A stretch of 64,000 nt of DNA from Candidatus Nitrospira nitrificans (GCF_001458775.1 NZ_CZPZ01000012.1:248001-312000); one strand, 5' to 3'. Positions 8,285 to 17,466 are shown, numbered from the stretch's first letter. Notes: generated by a model from the sequence alone, not told the origin. Numbers and translations: made by a program.

Positions 8285-8303
8285 TGTACACAGGCAATGT
8301 ACA
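8285..8303 (-). promoter_or_regulatory. Probable operator of vapB2
   Basis: Two TGTACA palindromes (8285-8290 and 8298-8303) are spaced seven bases apart, directly ahead of the vapB2 ribosome site. The position and symmetry suggest an autoregulatory site. Confidence 0.45.
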
Positions 8304-8417
8304 TCGTGTGCGGATTGCGGTCAAGACGAGGCGCAGTATGGTTGGGTCCCGTTCGGCTTGTCGACAACCTTCTAGCCTCGCCTTCGCGGCGATCTTCTTA
8401 ATGGGGTAAGGTTACTC

Positions 8418-8930
8418 TCAGGAAAGAAGATTCGAGTGGAGGCTTTGTCCGACCAGTAAGCTGAGGATCACCTGACTGAGGCGGTCCTTGTCATCCCTCA
8501 CCATTTCAAGGAACCTGATGCCCATCGATTCCGGTCGCGAAGAACACACCACAGCCGTCTCGATCTTAATGGGTTCTTCGTCGGAAGCCGGTTTGATGAC
8601 CAGCTCGATAAACGAGCCTTGAGGCAAGGTGGTCGTCGTCTCCAGCGTACAGCCTCCCATGGAGATATCCGTCACGCGATTGTCCATCCTCATGGCGTTC
8701 TCTGCGAGCAGGTTGGCCCGAAACGACACGGGTAAGCGTTTGTATTGTCGGCGATCCGAGGCGGAGGGTCGGCTCGGGGGCGGATTGCGATAGACACGGA
8801 AGCGCGCCGTGCAGAGTTGGCACCGGAATGAGAACATTCTGAGGCGATTGAAGATTCGCTCGACGGTTCCCTCGTCATAGACGACTCGGACGAAGGGAGT
8901 TCCGCAACTTGGGCAGTGTGGATCTCTCAT
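8418..8930 (-). CDS. Zinc-ribbon PilZ-domain protein (c-di-GMP receptor)
   Basis: This 170-residue protein starts with a probable zinc ribbon (C6-x2-C9 and C37-x2-C40). The PilZ domain carries RRQYKRLPV and DISMGGC, which match the RxxxR and (D/N)xSxxG motifs that bind cyclic di-GMP. It probably senses c-di-GMP. The gene overlaps the mazG-like gene by four bases (ATGA) and is the last gene of the rmuC-mazG-pilZ unit. Its 3' end is the source or target of the repeats in the adjacent toxin-antitoxin island. Its last seven residues (LHSNLLS) differ from those in both remnants (ANLQLFS), so the tail may have been replaced. Confidence 0.82.
   Translation of the reverse strand: MRDPHCPSCGTPFVRVVYDEGTVERIFNRLRMFSFRCQLCTARFRVYRNPPPSRPSASDRRQYKRLPVSFRANLLAENAMRMDNRVTDISMGGCTLETTTTLPQGSFIELVIKPASDEEPIKIETAVVCSSRPESMGIRFLEMVRDDKDRLSQVILSLLVGQSLHSNLLS
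8442..8576. repeat. 135-bp direct repeat, copy C (inside pilZ)
   Basis: This is the pilZ-internal copy of the 135-bp core that also occurs at 7559-7693 and, more diverged, at 6466-6600. Copies B and C are the closest pair, sharing a nearly unbroken run over the CCATCGATTCCGGTCGCGAA region. Confidence 0.8.
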
Positions 8931-9358
8931 GAACTCCGGGATACACCGGCGGCATCATGCATCGATAGCCGCTCCGCCTGCGGTTGCTCCCGCTGGACCT
9001 CTACAATCGGTTCGATATCGGCCGGCGAGTAGGTGGGAGGCTTCACCCATTTCCCATCCGCCCGCTTGTAGCCACCGACTTTGCTTAGATTCGACCGGTG
9101 CACTTCCTGAAATACCGGTTCCATGTCGATCCCGTAGGACACGGCGGTTCCATAGGTCACATACAGGAGATCGGCCATTTCTTTGGCGACCGCGGCGAGA
9201 TTTCCGGAGGCCATGGCTTCCTTCAATTCGTCGAACTCTTCCTGAATGAGCCGAATGCGAAGGTGTTTCGTCTCCGCACTCACATCACGCGGGGTGGTCT
9301 GGACGACGATCTCGAACTTGCTATGAAATGCTTCGACCATGGCTTGTTCGTCGGTCAT
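8927..9358 (-). CDS. MazG/PRA-PH-like nucleotide pyrophosphohydrolase
   Basis: The 143-residue product has the all-alpha NTP-pyrophosphatase metal site: EEFDELKEAM and, about 16 residues later, EMADLLYVTYGTAVSYGID. Enzymes of this type hydrolyse (d)NTPs or related nucleotides to monophosphate and diphosphate, often as house-cleaning. The start at 9358 follows GGAGC by a few bases; an upstream extension of the frame lies inside rmuC. It sits 10 bases after rmuC and overlaps pilZ by four. The substrate cannot be deduced. Confidence 0.8.
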   Translation of the reverse strand: MTDEQAMVEAFHSKFEIVVQTTPRDVSAETKHLRIRLIQEEFDELKEAMASGNLAAVAKEMADLLYVTYGTAVSYGIDMEPVFQEVHRSNLSKVGGYKRADGKWVKPPTYSPADIEPIVEVQREQPQAERLSMHDAAGVSRSS

Positions 9359-9368
9359 GCCCGCTCCT

Positions 9369-10739
9369 TCATTCGATATCAAACGGCAGGGTTTTGCGTG
9401 GAACCACTTCCGTCGGCCCCAACACCGGGATGTCGCGATCCGACGAGACCCCCAATTCTTTGAAGCGCCGGGCCGCGGGAAGAATGCGTGTTTCAAGAGA
9501 ACCGACGGCTCGGTTGTACGCCGACACGCTTTTGCCGAGGGCCTGGCCGACATCGTTCATATGTTCCGCCAGCACCGCCATGCGCTCATACAGTTCTTTT
9601 CCCAATCGGCCGGCTTCTTCCGCATGGGCGGTCATGCGTTCTTGACGCCAGCCGTACGAGACGGCACGGAGTAACGCGATGAGCGTCGCCGGAGTTGCCA
9701 ACACGATTCCGTTTGCAAACCCCTCTTCGATAAGACGGGGATTGTGGTCCAGCGCTGCCCCGAGAAATTGCTCACCTGGAAGAAACAGCACGACAAACTC
9801 CGGCGCGCGATCGAACTGAGTCCAGTATGCTTTCAGCGACAACTCGTCCATGCGGCTCTTGACCTGGGCGGAGTGGCGGCGCAAGGCCTCCAGCTGCTGG
9901 GCCTCGTCCTGGGCTTCGTGGGCATCGAGGTAGGCCGACAGCACGGTCTTCGCATCCACGATAATCTGGCGTCCTCCGGGCAATTGCACGACCATATCGG
10001 GCCGGAAACGCCCTTCGTCGCCGGTCACGGAGAGTTGCTCGACGAAATCGCAATGGTCCACCATGCCCGCGAGTTCAGCCACTCGCTTCAATGTCAGCTC
10101 ACCCCATTGACCTCGCACGGTCGGAGCCCGCAAGGCTTTCACCAGATTTCCAGTCTCCTGCTGCAACCGTTGCTGTGATTCCGCTAATAACTTCAAATGT
10201 TGATCCAATCCACCGTAGGCCGACTGCCGAGATTGCTCCAACAAGCGCAACTGTTCATCATAGCGTTGCAGGGATTCTTGAAGGGGGCGGACCAGCGCAT
10301 CGACGGCATGCTGCCGTTGAGCTAAGTCCCCTTCCGCCTTGATCTGAAGCGATTCAAACGAGACGGCGGCGAGCTTCAAGAATGCCTCGTTATTTTGCTT
10401 CAGCGCTTCGCCGGACAGAGCTTGGAACGATCCCACGAGTTCCTGACGCGTGTGATCGATGAGGAGTTTCTGGTCTGCGAGCTGGCGCGAAGCGTCCTCT
10501 ATTCTAGTTTCCGCGGTGACCCGCGCTTGTTGCGCATCGGACAATTCGTGGCGGAGAGAGGCTATCGCGCCTCGTTCTTGCTCCACTTGCCTGCGGAGCT
10601 CGTCCACCATCGCCTCCGCCCGCTGCGCCTGAGGCCGTAGGCGACTCGTGATCCATAGGCCCGCAAACACACCGCCCAGGAGCAGTCCTGCCCCGAAACC
10701 GATGGCCAGGGGAATCATGCCGGCTAGTGATTGATCCAT
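9369..10739 (-). CDS. rmuC: DNA recombination protein RmuC
   Basis: This 456-residue protein has an N-terminal membrane anchor (IPLAIGFGAGLLLGGVFAGL), a long coiled coil (about residues 40-190), and the conserved RmuC nuclease-like domain. That domain contains RGQWGELTLKRVAELAGM, RPDMVVQLPGGRQIIVDAKT and ATPATLIALLRAVSYGW. RmuC is thought to limit inversions between short inverted repeats; its biochemistry is not settled. The ATG at 10739 begins the anchor, and a longer frame to 10802 is possible but lacks support. It is the first gene of the rmuC-mazG-pilZ unit. Confidence 0.9.
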   Translation of the reverse strand: MDQSLAGMIPLAIGFGAGLLLGGVFAGLWITSRLRPQAQRAEAMVDELRRQVEQERGAIASLRHELSDAQQARVTAETRIEDASRQLADQKLLIDHTRQELVGSFQALSGEALKQNNEAFLKLAAVSFESLQIKAEGDLAQRQHAVDALVRPLQESLQRYDEQLRLLEQSRQSAYGGLDQHLKLLAESQQRLQQETGNLVKALRAPTVRGQWGELTLKRVAELAGMVDHCDFVEQLSVTGDEGRFRPDMVVQLPGGRQIIVDAKTVLSAYLDAHEAQDEAQQLEALRRHSAQVKSRMDELSLKAYWTQFDRAPEFVVLFLPGEQFLGAALDHNPRLIEEGFANGIVLATPATLIALLRAVSYGWRQERMTAHAEEAGRLGKELYERMAVLAEHMNDVGQALGKSVSAYNRAVGSLETRILPAARRFKELGVSSDRDIPVLGPTEVVPRKTLPFDIE

Positions 10740-10869
10740 GTCACAAATCCAATTCAATGAACCGCTACATATAGCGTAGAGAATCAAAAATCGATTGAAC
10801 ACTACGCAAGGAATTGAAAAAGGTCAAGGAGCAGAAGGCCTGGATCAATCAGCTCTAGTCAATTGAAAA

Positions 10870-13491
10870 TTATGGAAATGGCTCTATACGAATGGTCCCT
10901 GCTCCTGCGTCAATAGTGACCTGCATCTCATCAGACAGGCGCGCCATGGCGCCTTCGACATTTGCGATGGTCGGCAGGCCGTATTCACGGGCGATGATGG
11001 CTCCGTGCGACAGGGTGCCGCCCATTTCCGCGATCAAGCCTCCAGCAAGGCCGAAAAGAGGAGCCAAGCCGGGATCGATCACTGACACCACTAGAATCTC
11101 CCCCGGCATCACCCTGCTCCAATCGGCTACCGAGCGGATGATCCGAACCGGGCCTGCCACGGTTCCGACGCTGATCGGCGTGCCCGACAAGGTGCCGTTC
11201 TCTTTGGAGGTGTCGGATGTCACGATCTGTTCGCTCGCAGTTTCCCAGTCATGAATCGTGTCGGGCACTTCGATCGCGGCGTTGCATTCTCGCTCGGTTC
11301 TCCGGGCGTTGATCACGGCCTTCCAGTCTCGGGTACTTCCGGCCAGCAGATCGGCTCGGTCGTTGATCGTCAGAAAAAAGATATCGTCGCGTTGGTTGAG
11401 CTGGCCTCGCCCGACCAACAGTTCTCCGAGGCGCAACAAAAGGGTGCGAATCGCGGTTGAGTAATACATCAGGTGGTGCCGATTGGCTTCACGCAGCGCA
11501 AAGAACCGGCACAATCGCCGGTAACACCACAAGAAGATGGCCCATCGGTCCAGACGCCAGCCAATTCGCCGCTTGATCTGATCCAGCGCAGCAGTCTTCG
11601 TCTTGTCTTGGCGCGAGCGAACGGTTTGCTGAGAAGGAGCGGCGGAGATCAGTTGAGCACGCAAGATCGCGAGGATCGATTCCGGGTTATCGGCGAGACG
11701 CGGGGCCATGACGTCCGATTCGCCGACCGCGCGATGGCCATAATCCTCCAGGTATCTGTCGAAGGCATGCAGAAATGCGCTGCCGGCAAGAGTCACTCGA
11801 AACGTGGCTGGGTTCCATGGTTCGGAAGTGAGGAATGCGCGCGCGACTGCTTCATGTCTGGCGATGTCCGTGAGCTCAGCGAGGCGAAGAATCTGCTGTG
11901 CGCTGATGACGGTCCCTTGTCCTTGGAGGGCAGCATTCAGCAGACTCCTCCAGTCCGGACCCAGCCACCGAGGCAGGCATTGACTGAAAATTTGCAGGCA
12001 TTGTCCAACTCCCCCGGCAATGCCAAACGTGACTTCACGGCCCTCCAACCAGGAGCCGAGCTTGTCCAGCTCAGGCACGAGTTCCTCTACTGAGAGGGGC
12101 AGAATGTGATCGCGGCGATACGTTGCCGCCAGCGCTTTCATTTCCTCGAATACTCGAGGGCCCTGTCGTTGCACCCGCCGCATCTCTCCCCACATCATCC
12201 ATCCCGCGCGGACAAAGGCCGGCACATCGAGTGGCTGGACCCGGGGTATGGTCTGCAATGGTTCACCGCCCATTTGCTCGGTGTTCATGGAGGGATCTCC
12301 ACGAAGTTGAGCGATTAAGATATGGAAAAGAGTGACGTTTAGATAAGGGCGTCCTTTCAGCACACGGACTGCCGTGAGCCCGTCGGGAATACGGCATCCG
12401 AGTCTTCGATAATGGGAGAGGATGTAGGCATCCATGAACCGTTCAAGAAATGAGAGGCTCAGCAGGCTCGGCAGTTCGGGCAGCGTTTCCTTGAAGTTCG
12501 TGCGCGACCATTCGCAATCATCATTGGTGAGATCGGAAGAAGGGCGGACGGCGGTAATCGGCCTGGCTTGCACGATCCACAATTGTCGGGTATCAAAAGC
12601 CCATTCGAGATCCATTGGCTGTCCGAAGGCTCGTTCGATGCGTTTGGCCGTCCGCGCAAGAGAAAAGAGCTGAACATCAGTGAGTGACGACCGGAGTGTG
12701 ATCGCTCCGCTGAGCGGATCGGTGCGCAGTCCCTCTTTCCCCACCGTCGGAGGGTCGGACTTATGGGCAAGAACGCGTCGACGAACCCACGTGGGTTGCC
12801 CTTCGTCGGTCACTTCCACAACATACTGGTCCGGCTTGACCGTGCCGTCGACCAGCGGCGCTGCGAGTCCAAGTACGGCGTTGATCGTCACCTGATTCGA
12901 CCGTCCGGTCACGGGATGTATTGAATAGGCGACTCCGGCCGATTGCGCCTCGACCATCGGTTGGATCACCACGGCCATTCTCGGAGCTGTCCGGTGGCTC
13001 AGGCGAGCGACGTAATTCACTACCCGTTCTTCCCAGAGCGAAGCCCAGAGGTCTTTGATCGCAGTGTCGATCTCGAAGAGAGCCACGCCAAGGTGTGTGC
13101 GATAGAGCCCCGCGAAGCTGGCATGAGCCGTATCCTCATTCGTGGCCGATGACCGGACGGCCCAGCGCCCGTTCGGTGGCTGATGAAGAGCTTGGAGCGC
13201 AGTCAGACAGTGAGCGGCAAGGTGAGAAGTCTCTATCCGTCTCATGCGAACCCGGCAGTCGGCCAGCGCCGACGCTCGCTCGTTTTCTGATAATGCGCAG
13301 GCGTTCCGCCACTCCTCATGCTCAATAAACCCCGAGGCATGCAGGCACTGTATATAGCCCGCTGTCGTGATGCACAATCCTTGTGGAACAGAGAAGCCGG
13401 CGGCAATGAGACGAGCGAGCCCAAGGGCCTTGCCTCCCACAAGATCGAGATCGGTGCATTGAGACAAGGGAACGATGAAGGGACGGGTCAT
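10870..13491 (-). CDS. PEP-utilising dikinase (PpsA/rifampicin-phosphotransferase-like)
   Basis: This 873-residue protein begins with a PpsA/PPDK-type ATP-grasp domain (LVGGKALGLARLIAAGF, RWAVRSSATNEDTAHASFAG, DLEWAFD). A large middle region follows. It ends with the mobile phosphohistidine domain (GGTLSHGAIIAREYGLPT, catalytic H829). The C-terminal PEP-binding TIM barrel of real PEP synthases is missing, and the order ATP-grasp/middle/His domain resembles rifampicin phosphotransferases. It may therefore phosphorylate another small molecule with ATP, releasing AMP and phosphate. It is 15 bases behind the glycerate kinase gene, so a link to phosphoglycerate/PEP metabolism is also possible. Confidence 0.75.
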   Translation of the reverse strand: MTRPFIVPLSQCTDLDLVGGKALGLARLIAAGFSVPQGLCITTAGYIQCLHASGFIEHEEWRNACALSENERASALADCRVRMRRIETSHLAAHCLTALQALHQPPNGRWAVRSSATNEDTAHASFAGLYRTHLGVALFEIDTAIKDLWASLWEERVVNYVARLSHRTAPRMAVVIQPMVEAQSAGVAYSIHPVTGRSNQVTINAVLGLAAPLVDGTVKPDQYVVEVTDEGQPTWVRRRVLAHKSDPPTVGKEGLRTDPLSGAITLRSSLTDVQLFSLARTAKRIERAFGQPMDLEWAFDTRQLWIVQARPITAVRPSSDLTNDDCEWSRTNFKETLPELPSLLSLSFLERFMDAYILSHYRRLGCRIPDGLTAVRVLKGRPYLNVTLFHILIAQLRGDPSMNTEQMGGEPLQTIPRVQPLDVPAFVRAGWMMWGEMRRVQRQGPRVFEEMKALAATYRRDHILPLSVEELVPELDKLGSWLEGREVTFGIAGGVGQCLQIFSQCLPRWLGPDWRSLLNAALQGQGTVISAQQILRLAELTDIARHEAVARAFLTSEPWNPATFRVTLAGSAFLHAFDRYLEDYGHRAVGESDVMAPRLADNPESILAILRAQLISAAPSQQTVRSRQDKTKTAALDQIKRRIGWRLDRWAIFLWCYRRLCRFFALREANRHHLMYYSTAIRTLLLRLGELLVGRGQLNQRDDIFFLTINDRADLLAGSTRDWKAVINARRTERECNAAIEVPDTIHDWETASEQIVTSDTSKENGTLSGTPISVGTVAGPVRIIRSVADWSRVMPGEILVVSVIDPGLAPLFGLAGGLIAEMGGTLSHGAIIAREYGLPTIANVEGAMARLSDEMQVTIDAGAGTIRIEPFP

Positions 13492-13506
13492 ACTCCGGCA
13501 TAGTAG

Positions 13507-14850
13507 CTAGAGCAGAAGGAGAAGGTAAAGGTCGTTGACGTTGGTTCCTGTCGGACCGGTGTGGATATGACCTCCGAGAGCTTTCAAGGCAGGATAGGTA
13601 TCGTGCCGATTTAAAGAGGATTGGAGATCAATGCCGAGTTTCTTCGCTCGCGCCACGGTGTCTCCAGTGACAATCGCGCCGGCTGCATCGGTGGGGCCGT
13701 CTGTTCCGTCGGTGCCCAGGGCCACGACCCATGTGTTGGGAAGGCCGGCGATCTCCAATGCCGCAGAAACGGCGAATTCCTGGGCGCGCCCACCCCTTCC
13801 ACGGCCCGTGACCGTCACGGTGGTCTCGCCTCCCGCCACCACGCAACATGGGCGTTTTAAAATGCCATGCCCTTCGGCAATCGCCTTGGCGAGGTCCGTC
13901 AACTGCTGCGCTGCCACGCGCGCTTCTCCCGTGATGGGGTGGGAGACGAATTGGGTGTGGAGGTCAGCCTGTTGGGCGGCGCGCACGACGGCCTCCAGCA
14001 TGATCCGGTTGTTACCGATGATGTGATGCTGCACGCTGCGCAACCGTCGTGAACCAGGCTTCAGAGTCTCTGAGGCCTCTCCTTTTCGGCCTCGGTCTAA
14101 GTAGCGGCGTACGGCCTCGGGCACGGCACGCCAACTTCGATATCGCTGCAACACGTCTACTGCGTCCGCAAATGTCGAAGGGTCGGCCGCGGTCGGCCCC
14201 GAGCCGATGGAACCGAGATCATCGCCGATGACGTCCGAAAGGAGGAGGGTCGCAATCTTCGCCTGGGTGGACGCGGCCAGTCCTCCTCCTTTGATCAAGG
14301 ATAAATGTTTTCTCACGACGTTCATTTCGTTGATCGTGGCACCGCTGCGAAGCAGCAGGCGCGTCGTGCGCTGCTTATCGGCCAGCGTCACCCCGGCGAC
14401 CGGAGCCGGGAGCAGGCTCGAGGCGCCTCCGGACAAGAGCACGATCAGCAGATCTCGTGGCGTCAGGCCTTGTGTTAGGTGCAGAAGTCGTTGGGTCGCG
14501 TGAAGACCAGCGCGATCGGGAATGGGATGGCCGGCTTCCAGCACGGCGATCCGTTTGGTCGTGAGTGTGTGCCCGGTCTTGACGATGACGAGTCCCTCTT
14601 CCAACTGTGTTCCCAGTGCGGTCTCCAATGCCTGTGCCATCCTTGCCGAAGCTTTGCCCGCGCCGACGACGATGATACGGTCGATGTGCGAAAGGTTGTA
14701 GGCGCGACGACCCACGCGCAGGGAACGGCGATCAAGCGCGACGTGTTTGAGCAGAGCGTGGTAGGGGTCGGCCGCATTCAGCCCGGCCGCTATCAGCTTG
14801 TGGAGAAGCGGCCGTGCAGAAGAAGAGGGAAGGCGAAGCCGCATGGCCAT
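13507..14850 (-). CDS. Glycerate 2-kinase (MOFRL family)
   Basis: This 447-residue protein has the DUF4147/MOFRL glycerate kinase pattern: IIVVGAGKASARMAQALE, VKTGHTLTT, VLLSGGASSLLPAP, INEMNVVRKHLSLIKGGGLA, SGPTAADPSTF, VAGGETTVTVTGRGRGGRAQ and ALGTDGTDGPTDAAGAIV. It phosphorylates D-glycerate to 2-phosphoglycerate, returning photorespiratory-type or serine-cycle carbon to glycolysis/gluconeogenesis. It sits between the transglycosylase gene (gap 5) and the dikinase gene (gap 15), so the three are probably one transcript. Confidence 0.9.
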   Translation of the reverse strand: MAMRLRLPSSSARPLLHKLIAAGLNAADPYHALLKHVALDRRSLRVGRRAYNLSHIDRIIVVGAGKASARMAQALETALGTQLEEGLVIVKTGHTLTTKRIAVLEAGHPIPDRAGLHATQRLLHLTQGLTPRDLLIVLLSGGASSLLPAPVAGVTLADKQRTTRLLLRSGATINEMNVVRKHLSLIKGGGLAASTQAKIATLLLSDVIGDDLGSIGSGPTAADPSTFADAVDVLQRYRSWRAVPEAVRRYLDRGRKGEASETLKPGSRRLRSVQHHIIGNNRIMLEAVVRAAQQADLHTQFVSHPITGEARVAAQQLTDLAKAIAEGHGILKRPCCVVAGGETTVTVTGRGRGGRAQEFAVSAALEIAGLPNTWVVALGTDGTDGPTDAAGAIVTGDTVARAKKLGIDLQSSLNRHDTYPALKALGGHIHTGPTGTNVNDLYLLLLL

Positions 14851-14855
14851 GAGCG

Positions 14856-15905
14856 TTACGGAGTCTTTTCTTGTTTGAAGCAGCGGCTAGGACAGGTCTG
14901 CCGGGGCACGCGGATTTGATAGGTGCCATGAGGGAGCAGATCTTTCTTAAACTCGGGATTCAGCATCTTGAGCTCGAGTAGGTAGGTGCCGAATTCTTCC
15001 GCGATCGAGGTCAGCGCGCGCTGGGAATCCTTGACGTTTACCGTGATGGTTTCGGTCTCAAGCGGCATATAGAGGTCTTTCTTGGTCAACCCAAGATACT
15101 TCTCGGGCTGGGAGTAGATTTCCTTCGCGGCGATGATACGAGGGACATATCGCATGGTCTCGCGTGGGCCATGCATCTTCCAATAGTCGGTAATTTTTTG
15201 CTCTTTGAGCAGCTTGCGGACTCGCTCTTCACCGGCATTGTAGGAGGCCATGGCCAAGAACCAATCATTTTCCTGGAAATCCTTGAGGTACTTGAGGTAC
15301 TTCACTGCCGCTTCGGTCGACATTTCAAGATTCCGACGTTCATCTCGAACGGCGTCGCTCTTGAGTCGATACCGGCGCCCCGTGGAGGGGATGAACTGCC
15401 AGGGGCCCGACGCCTTTGCTTTCGAATAGGCGGCGGAAATGCACTTGCTCTCGACCAACAACATGTACTTGAGGTCGTCCGGCAACCCGGTATCGGCCAA
15501 CTGCTTTTCTGCCGGAGGGAAACACCGGCCGGTACGTTTGGCAAGAATGATGCTTTCGCCTTGATCTTCTAGAAATTGATAGAACTCGTACTCGATCCGC
15601 TCTCGCACTTGCCAGTTATCCAGAGGGACCGGCACTCCTGCAAATGTGATCTTGTCGGGTAGCTTGAATGAACTCAGAAAGAACCGTTCTCCCTCGCGTT
15701 TGATTTCCGGCAAAATGACCAGACGGTCTTCCGGCTCAGACTGCGAATCCAGCAGGTCCGGTATGAGGAGATCCTTTTCCGTCTCTGACTTTTGGCTGCC
15801 GTTCTCGGCTGTTTCCGACGCGGCCAGGGCGGAGGGACACACCGACAGGATCAAGAAAGCGATTCCGACCATGGAAAATATGGACTGCGGGCCACGGATC
15901 ATCAT
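14856..15905 (-). CDS. Membrane-bound lytic murein transglycosylase, MltD-like
   Basis: This 349-residue protein has a signal peptide (cleavage near SALAAS) and an SLT domain with the catalytic glutamate in LLVESKC. That is followed by SKAKASGPWQFIPSTGRRY, the AMASYNAGEERVRK motif and MRYVPRIIAAKEIY. The last 60 or so residues resemble a LysM-like module (SIAEEFGTYLLELKMLNPE, GTYQIRVP), though it is weak. It cleaves peptidoglycan glycan strands in the periplasm. It is the first gene of an unusual operon with glycerate kinase and a dikinase. Confidence 0.88.
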   Translation of the reverse strand: MMIRGPQSIFSMVGIAFLILSVCPSALAASETAENGSQKSETEKDLLIPDLLDSQSEPEDRLVILPEIKREGERFFLSSFKLPDKITFAGVPVPLDNWQVRERIEYEFYQFLEDQGESIILAKRTGRCFPPAEKQLADTGLPDDLKYMLLVESKCISAAYSKAKASGPWQFIPSTGRRYRLKSDAVRDERRNLEMSTEAAVKYLKYLKDFQENDWFLAMASYNAGEERVRKLLKEQKITDYWKMHGPRETMRYVPRIIAAKEIYSQPEKYLGLTKKDLYMPLETETITVNVKDSQRALTSIAEEFGTYLLELKMLNPEFKKDLLPHGTYQIRVPRQTCPSRCFKQEKTP

Positions 15906-16024
15906 TCAAGGACTCCTCTATTGCATCCAAATACAATCCATCATAAAACGAAAGTTATGCTAACAGCTCACTCCACCACCAGCAAGCAGAATAGGGTTCC
16001 CGTTCGTGTTACACTGCCGCTCCT

Positions 16025-16756
16025 ATGCGATCCCTGGCGGTTCTGAACAAGACTATCACCGATTGCACGGCCTGTCCGCGGTTGGTCGTCTATCGGCAGG
16101 CGATCGCACGGCAGAAACGGAAGCAGTATCGGGATTGGGTCTACTGGGGGCGGCCGGTTCCCGGTTTTGGCGATCGCCGTGCTCAGCTCTATGTGCTCGG
16201 GCTGGCCCCTGCGGCGCATGGTGGAAATCGAACAGGCCGCGTCTTCACCGGTGATCGGAGTGGAGACTGGCTGTATGACGCTCTGTATGAGTATGGATTC
16301 GCTAACCAGGCTGCCTCTCAACATAAGGAGGACGGCCTATCGCTGACGGATTGCTACATCGGAGCAACGGTACGGTGCGCGCCACCGGAGAACAAGCCCG
16401 AGCCGGATGAGTTTGAACGCTGCGGCAGATTCTTACTGGAGGAGGTTTGCCTGCTGAAGGACCATCGTGTCGTGATCACTCTGGGGAAGATCGCGTTCGA
16501 TCACTACCTTAAGACTTGCCGTACACTGGGGAGGACCATCCCGACACCGGTTCCCAAGTTCGGGCATGGCGTGGTCTATCGACTGCCATGGGGCGTGACA
16601 CTGCTCGGCTCTTACCATCCCAGCCAGCAAAACACGTTTACCGGAAGATTGACTCGCTCGATGTTTCACGCAGTATTTCGGAAGGCGAGAAAAGAAATTG
16701 ATCCTGCGTGGCATGAGAGAACATCAACAGGGACTCACCTTCTGTTTGAACAATGA
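16025..16756 (+). CDS. Family 5 (UDGb) uracil-DNA glycosylase
   Basis: This 243-residue protein has four cysteines placed as for the [4Fe-4S] cluster (DCTACPRL near the N-terminus, RCAP and RCGRFLLEEVC in the middle). It also has the family 5 motifs GLAPAAHGGNRTGRVFTGD and HPSQQNTFTGRLT. The glycine/alanine-rich motif A without a catalytic Asp/Asn is typical of UDGb rather than family 4. It removes uracil and some other deaminated bases from DNA. The gene is alone between a leftward operon and a convergent transaldolase gene. Confidence 0.88.
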   Translation: MRSLAVLNKTITDCTACPRLVVYRQAIARQKRKQYRDWVYWGRPVPGFGDRRAQLYVLGLAPAAHGGNRTGRVFTGDRSGDWLYDALYEYGFANQAASQHKEDGLSLTDCYIGATVRCAPPENKPEPDEFERCGRFLLEEVCLLKDHRVVITLGKIAFDHYLKTCRTLGRTIPTPVPKFGHGVVYRLPWGVTLLGSYHPSQQNTFTGRLTRSMFHAVFRKARKEIDPAWHERTSTGTHLLFEQ

Positions 16757-16818
16757 GCGGCGTGTGGAGTGAGGGCGAACATCCGCCCAATACGGAGCTC
16801 ACCCCCACTCATCAATCG

Positions 16819-17466
16819 CTACTGCTGCCCCTTCGCCTTCCAGTCATCGAGAAATTTTTTCAGCCCGGCATCGGTCAGCGGATGTTTGAAGAGCGCTTGA
16901 AATATGCCGTAGGGCATTGTGCAGATGTGCCCGCCGGCTAACGCCGCCTCGACGACGTGCTGCGGATGACGGACGCTGGCCACCAGCACCAAGGTCTTGT
17001 AGTCATAGTTCTTATAGATGGTTAAGATTTGTCGAATGAGCTCCATGCCGTTTGAACTGATGTCGTCGAGCCGTCCTATAAACGGCGAAACGCACCAGGC
17101 GCCGGCTTTGGCCGCCAATAGCGCCTGTGTCGGTGAAAAACAGAGGGTCACGTTCACTTTAATGCCCTCGGCCGCCAGTCGCTTCGTGGCTTTGAGGCCT
17201 TCCGGAATCAGCGGGCACTTGACCACGATGTTCTTATGGATCTTGGCGAGCTCTTTACCTTCCTTCACCATGGCGTCCGCTTCCACGCTCACAACCTCGG
17301 CGCTGATCGGCCCGTCCACGATCTTGCAGACCTCTTGCAGCATTTCCCTGAAACTTCGGCCTTCCTTGACGACCAGAGAGGGATTCGTGGTCACGCCGTC
17401 GAGCAATCCGAGGCTTGCCGCTTCATGGATTTCCTTGACGTTGGCTGTATCGAGATAGATTTTCAT
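16819..17466 (-). CDS. tal: Transaldolase (short, TalC/FSA type)
   Basis: This 215-residue protein has the compact transaldolase signatures [22 protein letters not shown], the Schiff-base lysine in [11 protein letters not shown], and [18 protein letters not shown]. Enzymes of this short class exchange dihydroxyacetone units between sugar phosphates in the pentose phosphate pathway or act as fructose-6-phosphate aldolase. The closing [19 protein letters not shown] is typical of bacterial transaldolases of this size. It is a monocistronic gene. Confidence 0.92.
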   Translation of the reverse strand: MKIYLDTANVKEIHEAASLGLLDGVTTNPSLVVKEGRSFREMLQEVCKIVDGPISAEVVSVEADAMVKEGKELAKIHKNIVVKCPLIPEGLKATKRLAAEGIKVNVTLCFSPTQALLAAKAGAWCVSPFIGRLDDISSNGMELIRQILTIYKNYDYKTLVLVASVRHPQHVVEAALAGGHICTMPYGIFQALFKHPLTDAGLKKFLDDWKAKGQQ

